Shown here in pieces: positions 58,418-64,000 of a stretch of DNA of 64,000 nt (position 1 is its first letter; each line of letters begins with the position of its first letter). This DNA comes from Takakia lepidozioides. Its lineage: Eukaryota > Streptophyta > Takakiopsida > Takakiales > Takakiaceae. The position numbers and the translations under genes were made by a program. A model generated the notes under the pieces. The model searched no databases. It saw nothing but the letters and a program-made list of their open reading frames with translations, and was not told where the DNA came from. The stretch covers positions 3,100,001-3,164,000 of the forward strand of contig CM060733.1 of NCBI GenBank assembly GCA_030704615.1, given 5' to 3'.

Positions 58418-58455
58418 TCATCTGGCACCCTCACAGACGACCGGGTTTGTTTAAA
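58416..58455 (-). promoter_or_regulatory. Programmed -1 frameshift signal at the gypsy gag-pro boundary
   Basis: On the minus strand the gag frame reads ACT TTA AAC. T TTA AAC is a canonical slippery heptamer (58455-58449). A 6-nt spacer AAACCC follows, then a perfect hairpin: arm GGTCGTCTG (58442-58434), 9-nt loop holding the gag TGA, arm CAGATGACC (58424-58416), with one G-T pair. A -1 shift here opens the frame across the rejoined insertion site (PDDHGKNPN) into the protease frame. Confidence 0.85.
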
Positions 58456-59552
58456 GTACCCTTCTGTTTTTCGTCTCTTTGCAACTGTTCAATCAGGGCA
58501 GGCAAGTCAGATTGGTAAGGGCACCACCTGGTGTAATGCTTGATGGACTTGCAGATCATGCATGCCACCACTGAGGTCCTGGTGTCATGACGAATGTCAG
58601 CATGGGTTTTACCTTGAGGCCCAGATCTGGCAGGGACTGTAGGGTTCCAGCCTACCTCAGCTTTGAAGGCTTGCAGTTCTCCCTGGATTTCATTACGAAA
58701 AGATGACAACTCATGCACAATGGAAGGGACCAGATCTTCTGCAATACCTTTCACCCCAGGGTCCCCATCAGTAGGCTCTACACAGTGACTCTCACTAGCC
58801 AGATGAGTGTGTTTCGTATTGGTAACTTTAGACAGGCCTGCCTTGGCAGCTTTGAGACGTAACCTTTCTTCAATCAATTCCACCATCTCATCTTCAGTGG
58901 TGTAAGTCTGTTTTTGCAGAAACACTTTCTTAGCAGGGGGCAAGCCTTTTACAAAATAATGTTTCAAAGTAGCAAGTCTCTCTGATGCAATCAAAACTGA
59001 CTTACAGATTGCAATTCGCAAGTCAGTGTATTATTTCCACACACTGTCGCCATAATGAAATTTTAAGTCTGGTGTGGTGTAAGCTATGGGCTTTTCTTCA
59101 CGAAAGAGCTTGCGAGCCAATTCTCTGGCTTTTACCCACGTAAGATCATTTTTGTCCTCAATGTTGGACTCAAACAGTTGCCTGGCCTCTCCCTTGAGAC
59201 AGATCCGAAAGGACTTGACTTGGAATCGTGGGGGTACTCCATTCATTTCAGTGCTGATTTCAAAAAATTCCAAGAATGACTCAAAATCCTCCCCTAAGTT
59301 GTACTCAGGGTATTGTTGCTTATGCATTCGTTCTCCGTGATCAGTTTTCCGTGGAGTAGTATCCGGAACTTCAGTTTGTTTCAGCAACATTTTCAAAAGG
59401 GGGAGGCAATTTGAAATCACCCCCATGGCTTCACACAGCTCGTCCAAATCAAATGTGGGCTGAGGCACAGTCGCCGGATCCTTGTGATCTCCGGATGACT
59501 CTCCCCTTTCCAACTGTTGTTGGCCTGAGAATGATGGAAGTGACCTTTGCAA
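58431..59552 (-). pseudogene. Gypsy gag (capsid and nucleocapsid part)
   Basis: One frame with a single in-frame TAA at 59031. The capsid-like part reads LGEDFESFLEFFEISTEMNG, FRICLKGEARQLFES and LTWVKARELARKLFREE, the retrotransposon gag pattern. After the stop it continues through a Lys-rich region to CMICKSIKHYTRWCPY, a zinc knuckle, and ends GTLNKPGRL-TGA at 58431. TAA is explained by one C-to-T change in a CAA codon (WKQYTDL). The frameshift signal sits just before the end. Confidence 0.85.
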
Positions 59553-59569
59553 TTGAGATCCTCTCTATC

Positions 59570-60360
59570 CTTCCCTCGGCTTCGCCTGAGCCCCCTTGTT
59601 GCCTTGAGCACGTTGGGGTAGTGGTTGTTGTTGGCTAGGGGCCCCACTTCGTTGCGTCTCCTTATCAAATCCCACCATGACCACTCGCTCCTCCACCATA
59701 TTGAGTTGTATCCGCTCTGCCAGCAAAAACACGTTTGTTAAGGTGGGTTGGGCACTTGTAGGAGAGTTGCATCCCGCACCCTTCTCCTCAGCTCCTTGTC
59801 CAATATCCTATACCAGAATTGGACTAGTGCTTGAGCTTCCGTAACCCCTTGGGTTACATTTATCAATCGCCTCATGCGCGTGTCTCAAACTCTCAGTAGG
59901 CTTGCGCTGGAACTCTTGTAAGCTCCGCAATTTCTCCGTCCTTCTCCCCTGGTAGTTTCTCCTCAACTCCTCGAAGAACTCCACAACTGGATTAAAGGCA
60001 GGCATGGTGTGGGGTGCTACAGCAGGAGCTTGAGTGGATTTCCCAGCTCCATCTTTACTTGTCCCACTACTAGTACTTGCAGTTGGGGATGTTGGTATAG
60101 CTGCTGGTGTCGCCGTTGCCCTTGTGCCTCTAGTGATGGAGATATAGTCAGGTGACCAATATTGTCGCCACTCCTCAATCTCCACCTCATTTCCCCGCCT
60201 AAACTCATGGTAGTCATCCATAGGCGGCCCCTCAAGGTGCTGAAACAGCCCCTTCCACGCCATAAAATGCGTAAACAGTTGTGGATTGCGCATCTGTTGC
60301 AAATCACACCAACTATCAAACTCCTGTATGAAATCATCAAGCTTGATGGTGCCCACAGCT
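59570..60360 (-). pseudogene. Upstream gag part of the gypsy element
   Basis: From about 60356 the frame reads KLDDFIQEFDSWCDLQQMRN, FTHFMAWKGLFQHLEGPPMD, a Thr/Ser/Ala-rich linker, and FFEELRRNYQGRRTEKLRS with SLQEFQRKPTESLRHAHEAI. That is a gag-like pattern. A stop at 59808 and further frame damage separate it from the next gag part, although both are in the same frame. Confidence 0.65.
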
Positions 60361-60419
60361 CCCGAGTATTGGTAGGAAATGTAGAACTCCTTTGCATATC
60401 TCCTGGCTGCAGGTCTCGG

Positions 60420-60865
60420 TTACTGAGCCTGAAAATTGGGAAGTCTTTTTGCTTTCTATGGATGTTAGACGACGTAGTTTGCGTGAAACTGCAAAATCTA
60501 ACATTGTGTTTGCCCAAGCTGCTTAGGCCAAGAATTACAACCGACGTGTTGTGTATTCTGAGTCATTCAAGGTAGGCTAGTCTGTTTGTGTCAGGCTCCA
60601 GATGGGTAAGCAGATTTCCAAGGCCAAACGAAGAATTGATGGCCCTTACCTTATCTCTGATATTCTTCCTGGCAGGCAGTATGTCTTGCTCCCCCAACAT
60701 GCCTCTACTCCTCACTTAGCTAGCTCTATTCATGTTTCCCTGCTTGTTCCATGCACTCTTACTTTTGATCTAATCTGTTTAAATGTTGAGAACCGTCAGG
60801 TGATCTTCACACCCACAGCTCGGACAGCTCGCACTCACACCATGGCATCTTCTTCTTTAGAATAA
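60420..60865 (+). pseudogene. Integrase C-terminus of a second gypsy element
   Basis: The plus strand reads RSLRETAKSNIVFAQAA, then a stop, AKNYNRRVVYSESFKVG, another stop, then ISKAKRRIDGPYLISDILPG and LASSIHVSLLVPCT. This is the usual integrase tail (REA...AQ...NKRRR, F..GD, K....DGPY.I, and VHVS.L.P). It runs opposite to, and abuts, the gag start of the minus-strand element. Confidence 0.75.
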
Positions 60866-62752
60866 TGTTTGAATTTCGTGCTAGTTTTCTGCACCAATTG
60901 TAGCACTTGGGGTTTTTCCTATGGGATGTTTTGTCCTTCACCCAACTTGCAGGGTGAGGTTTTCTTCTCTAGGTTTCTTCATCTCTTGTGTGCCGGGTGT
61001 GTAGTTTGTTTTGGCTAGGCTTCATTTTTGTTCTTCCCGAGCTCATCACTCGCAGGAGCTCGCAGTTTCTTGTGGCCCCAGCAGGCTTCACATATGCGGA
61101 GCTGGGATTCCTTCTCACCTTCCTTTTCAACATGGATGAATGGAGGAGGGATGCGTTCCGGATGATTTAATGGATGGATGGAGCCAGGATGAAGTCTGGA
61201 TGAACTTACACCTTGCGCATGAGGATGAGCTGGCAACAGCTGAAGGCTTTATTAGGGGCTGTCTTATTCTAACAGCTAGTTTAGGATTAGATTAGGATGA
61301 GACTAGGTGATCTGGCTTCTTTCTATGGCTATGCTGGAAGGGCATCTGGTGGACCTATATGTAAGTGCCACGAGGCACTAGGATTAGATTATGACCTAAT
61401 ACTATTTAAGCCTTAGTGCCGTGGTAGTGAGGGTAGTGGCTTTTGGGTCTTACGCAAGCGTACGCTGGGTATAACGGTGTGCTTGAGTGGGTGGATGAAA
61501 GTGTTTTGGAGGTCCGAGTCTGTGGTGTCCTCTTGGTGAGATTCCGTCTTCTTTGCCAGGCCCATCTATCGACTACATTCCCCAAATAGGATTAAGTCCG
61601 GTAGAGGAAGGGGAACAAACCCATAGCGCCGGAATCATTGGCTTCACAGGTTCTACTCCAGTAAAGAATAACAAGAAGAAGAAAAAGAAAAAGAAAAAGA
61701 AAAGAACCAGAATGGAAAAAGGAAAACAAAACCAGAAAAGGAAAAAAGGACGTTGTTTTCACATAAGTTAATAGAAGGCTCTTGAGTTAGGTCATACTCA
61801 CCACGTGGAGTTCAAGTATTGGTGTAGATGAGGGGTGCTGGCTAATAGCGTGCAAGCGCGACGTCGCCTAATAAGTCAGTCAGGAGAAATGACCGGCGAT
61901 AAACGGTGAGCCTGGTGGCTCCACGTCCTCGGGTGCACCGGCTATACACGTAGTTCCCCCCGATGACCGGTGATAGTTGGTGGTCCCCCTTTCTAAGAGT
62001 CCCCTGTTCAGTGTGAGCTTTTTAGGGCATGCGATGTGCTTGGATGCTGCGAAAAGTGTTGCTTTCACAAGTGCACCAGTCCTGATCGATCAGGGTTTGA
62101 TTCCTGTCTTGCCGGAGAGCTTCGCTACTTTGCATCCTCGTTGCTGTGCTATTTACTCTGTTTTGGAGGACTTTGAGAGGCCCGTGCATGGCTGTGGTGT
62201 CCGTAGCTGTGCATCTGATCATTCTCATCAATTCGGACTGTCGTAGCTGGTAGTCAATGGGACGCCAAGTCGTTCGTTGTCATCATCGGAATGGTGGTGT
62301 CTTTGCTGGACCACTGAGATTCTGGGGAAGCATTGCGTTCTTTCGGAATAGGAATAGCGCTGGAGAAGGCACCGGACCGCAGTGATCGATTTTTATGGGG
62401 TCATATTTGTAAGTAGAGAGTGCAGGCCGAGCAGGAAGCGTAGATCTGGGTTGGATACTGTGGAGGAATCTGGCCTCCCAAGCAGCTTTCAGTGTAGGAT
62501 TACCAGCCGGCTTCGACGAGGTCAGTTTATGAATCGGTCGCGACACCAAGGGAACTGCCGATCCGCAGAGAGCAGGCAGGCGACAATCTAAGGGCGTCGA
62601 AGCTGCAATCTTGTCACCGATCTGACGAGATTCCCAAGCATAACAAGGGCTGCAGGCAGCTCAAGTCGCAGGGGCATAATCGGCCAACTTAGAAGCACAA
62701 TTTCCGTCATATCGATAATTAAATCGCCTGGAGGTGTGTAGACAAAGAAACT
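60866..62752. other. Possible LTR remnant, then 5' region of the last gene
   Basis: TGTAGCACTTGGGGTTTTT at about 60898 could be the start of an LTR for the plus-strand gypsy tail, but no end was found. ACTATTTAAGCC at about 61400 is TATA-like. An A/G-rich microsatellite lies at 61668-61745. 61750-62752 holds no recognised gene and probably contains the promoter and leader of the gene that follows. Confidence 0.35.
61668..61745. repeat. AAG/AAAAG microsatellite-like tract
   Basis: Runs of AAGAAG and AAAAAG with few interruptions. It is low complexity only. Confidence 0.85.
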
Positions 62753-64000
62753 ATGGGAAGAGAGGGGGAGTGGTCAGCACCGCAGGGACCACCTGGAGCT
62801 CAAAGTACAGGGTATGCAGGACCGGCTTCATATCCAGGGACGCAGTATCCGCAGGGCAGTGGCCTGACCCCGCCAGGTGCCACACAACCGCCCCAGTCTT
62901 GGGGGCCTCCTCTAAGAGGGGCAGCCCCATCTCAGGTTGCTGGAGGTCTTCCACCTCCATGGGCTGCTCAAGGGCAGCCGCCACAGTGGGCAGGTCCTCC
63001 TAGTGGAGCAGGTGGTCCTCTGTTCATGCCTTCTGGTCCACCTAATGCAGGTCCCCCTGGGTCGGGACCAATGGGCGTTCGCCCTTACGGACCTCCTCCA
63101 TCAATGGTGGCCGGACAAATGTATGGCGCCGGGCCTCCTCCTCCAAGTGGTTCCTTTAGACCCCCACAACAACAGCCAGGGCCACCGGGGGTACCACAAA
63201 CAGGGCCTACAACCAATGCTGCTCGAGGACCGTCCAATCCTCCTCCAGGTCAGTAGTCTAGACCCTCTAGCAGCATTCAGAGAGATGGAGGTGCAATGCT
63301 CTGTTGCAGAGGCTGTGAATCACCCCTTCTGAGTTTGTGACCGACCCTGCTGCTGGGTGTCTGTCAATTGCTGTTTAGCAGCCAACCTGAGTGGTGTGAA
63401 GCTTGTGATGCTGGACTGATTTGTGGCCTCTAGTTATGGAGTAGAAGATGATCTGTGAATGGAGGTCATAGGGCCTTATTCTGTTTTCGAGCAACTTTTT
63501 TTTTTTCATTACTGCATGCTGGACTCATTAGCATTCCCAAATTCACTGCATCCGTTGCTAGAGTTAAAAAAGGATTATTTGCTATAGCACGTTCTACATT
63601 ACATGTGATAGCACAATTGCATTTCAACACCAAAGTCAATTGTGCAGGATCTCTTGGAACACCTTCAGGGCCGACCCTTGCTGGATACCCACCAAACAGT
63701 GGTCCGGGTGGAGCCAGCAGGCCAATTTTTTCCCAGCCTCTGTTCTCTTCTCCAGTGCCTCAGCCACCAAGGCCTCAGGGTCCTCCGAGCATCTCATCAA
63801 GCAGTCTCTACACACCTGGACCCCCTCAGGCAAATGGCCCATATTCGCAAGGCCAACCCCAGGCACCTCCTTCAAGCAGTCCCTATGCATCTGGCCAACC
63901 CCAAGGCCAGATTCCCCAGCTGTCAGCTCAAGCTCCTCGTCCAGCTATGGGCCCTCCGTCAAATCAGTTCCTGAACCAAAATGCAAACCAGGGACCCTCA
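62753..64000 (+). CDS. Proline-rich N-terminus of a Sec24-like protein (partial)
   Basis: Exon 1 (62753-63248) starts at ATG and encodes a Pro/Gly/Gln-rich stretch (PGTQYPQGSGLTPPGATQP, GPPPSMVAGQMYGAGPPPP). A GTCAGT donor at 63249 and a TTGTGCAG acceptor at 63646 join it in phase to exon 2 (63648 on). Exon 2 continues GSLGTPSGPTLAGYPPNSGP and SSSLYTPGPPQANGPYSQ beyond the window edge. Long Pro/Gly/Gln-rich N-termini of this style precede the conserved core of plant Sec24-like COPII coat proteins, which select cargo at the endoplasmic reticulum. The diagnostic Sec24 core is outside the window, so another Pro-rich protein remains possible. Confidence 0.6.

Larger units (their letters stand above)
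36900..60360 (-). mobile_element. Ty3/gypsy retrotransposon split by two nested insertions
   Basis: On the minus strand the order is gag (60.36-58.43 kb), protease (45.46-44.97 kb), pre-RT linker (44.75-44.30 kb), reverse transcriptase/RNase H (39.38-38.26 kb) and integrase (38.06-37.2 kb). This is the gypsy order, before integrase lies RT-RH. A MULE (45480-58407) interrupts gag/pro, and a CACTA-ended element (about 39.39-44.28 kb) interrupts pol. LTRs were not identified, so outer limits are approximate. Confidence 0.85.

Noticed and set aside
62070-62120. tRNA gene suggested by GGTTTGATTCC
   Set aside because: No cloverleaf arms or A box at the right distance.

Overview
This window is nuclear DNA from a land plant with a large, transposon-rich genome. 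Host genes have GT-AG introns of plant size. The P450 belongs to the plant CYP85 clan. The mobile elements (CACTA/En-Spm with DUF4216 and DUF4218 regions, Ty3/gypsy, LINEs, tRNA-derived SINEs, SWIM-type MULE) are typical of plants. PPR and organellar SSB-like (PDF motif) fragments, together with the MULE type, lean towards a seed-free plant (fern, lycophyte or bryophyte), but the sequence does not settle the lineage.

Layout. 1-3.3 kb: low-complexity DNA and anonymous sequence. About 3.4-11.4 kb: a degraded CACTA element (+) with TNP2-type transposase and GC-rich subterminal repeats. 11.4-12.8 kb: 3' end of a LINE (+). 13.6-14.8 kb: remnants of unrecognised sequence and of a UPF1-like helicase (-). 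14.8-15.6 kb: repeats shared with the CACTA interior. 15.8-17.3 kb: tandem repeats. 17.8-21.9 kb: a nine-exon CYP85-clan cytochrome P450 (+), the best host gene, with one suspicious splice donor. 23.4-25.6 kb: a frameshifted LINE (-). 25.6-35 kb: mostly anonymous, with a perfect palindrome, a segmental duplication split by a SINE, a second SINE and a CACTA relic. 35.1-36.3 kb: a foldback repeat and a gag remnant. About 37-60.4 kb: one Ty3/gypsy element (-) broken by two nested insertions. 60.4-60.9 kb: integrase tail of another gypsy element (+). 62.7-64 kb: start of a proline-rich, Sec24-like gene (+).

The most interesting part is the 12.9-kb insertion at 45.48-58.41 kb. It has a 9-10 bp target duplication and short imperfect terminal inverted repeats, so it is a MULE-type transposon. 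It carries two divergent genes. The minus-strand gene is a MULE transposase with an N-terminal Cys/His cluster and a SWIM zinc finger. The plus-strand gene appears to encode an acidic/NLS N-terminus, a ParB-like domain, and a C-terminal beta-class (N4-cytosine/N6-adenine type) DNA methyltransferase-like domain. Its first intron seems to contain about 25 copies of a ~116-bp repeat, each with an 18-bp-stem palindrome closed by GCAA. A ParB-like protein encoded around an array of palindromes, with a methyltransferase and a transposase, is a candidate undescribed system.

The gypsy element that received it keeps a textbook -1 frameshift signal (slippery heptamer, 6-nt spacer, 9-bp stem) at its gag-pro boundary. 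The second nested insertion (39.4-44.3 kb) is a CACTA-ended element that has captured and amplified PPR and PDF-motif gene fragments. In several elements the stop codons look like C-to-T changes, which fits methylation-driven decay.
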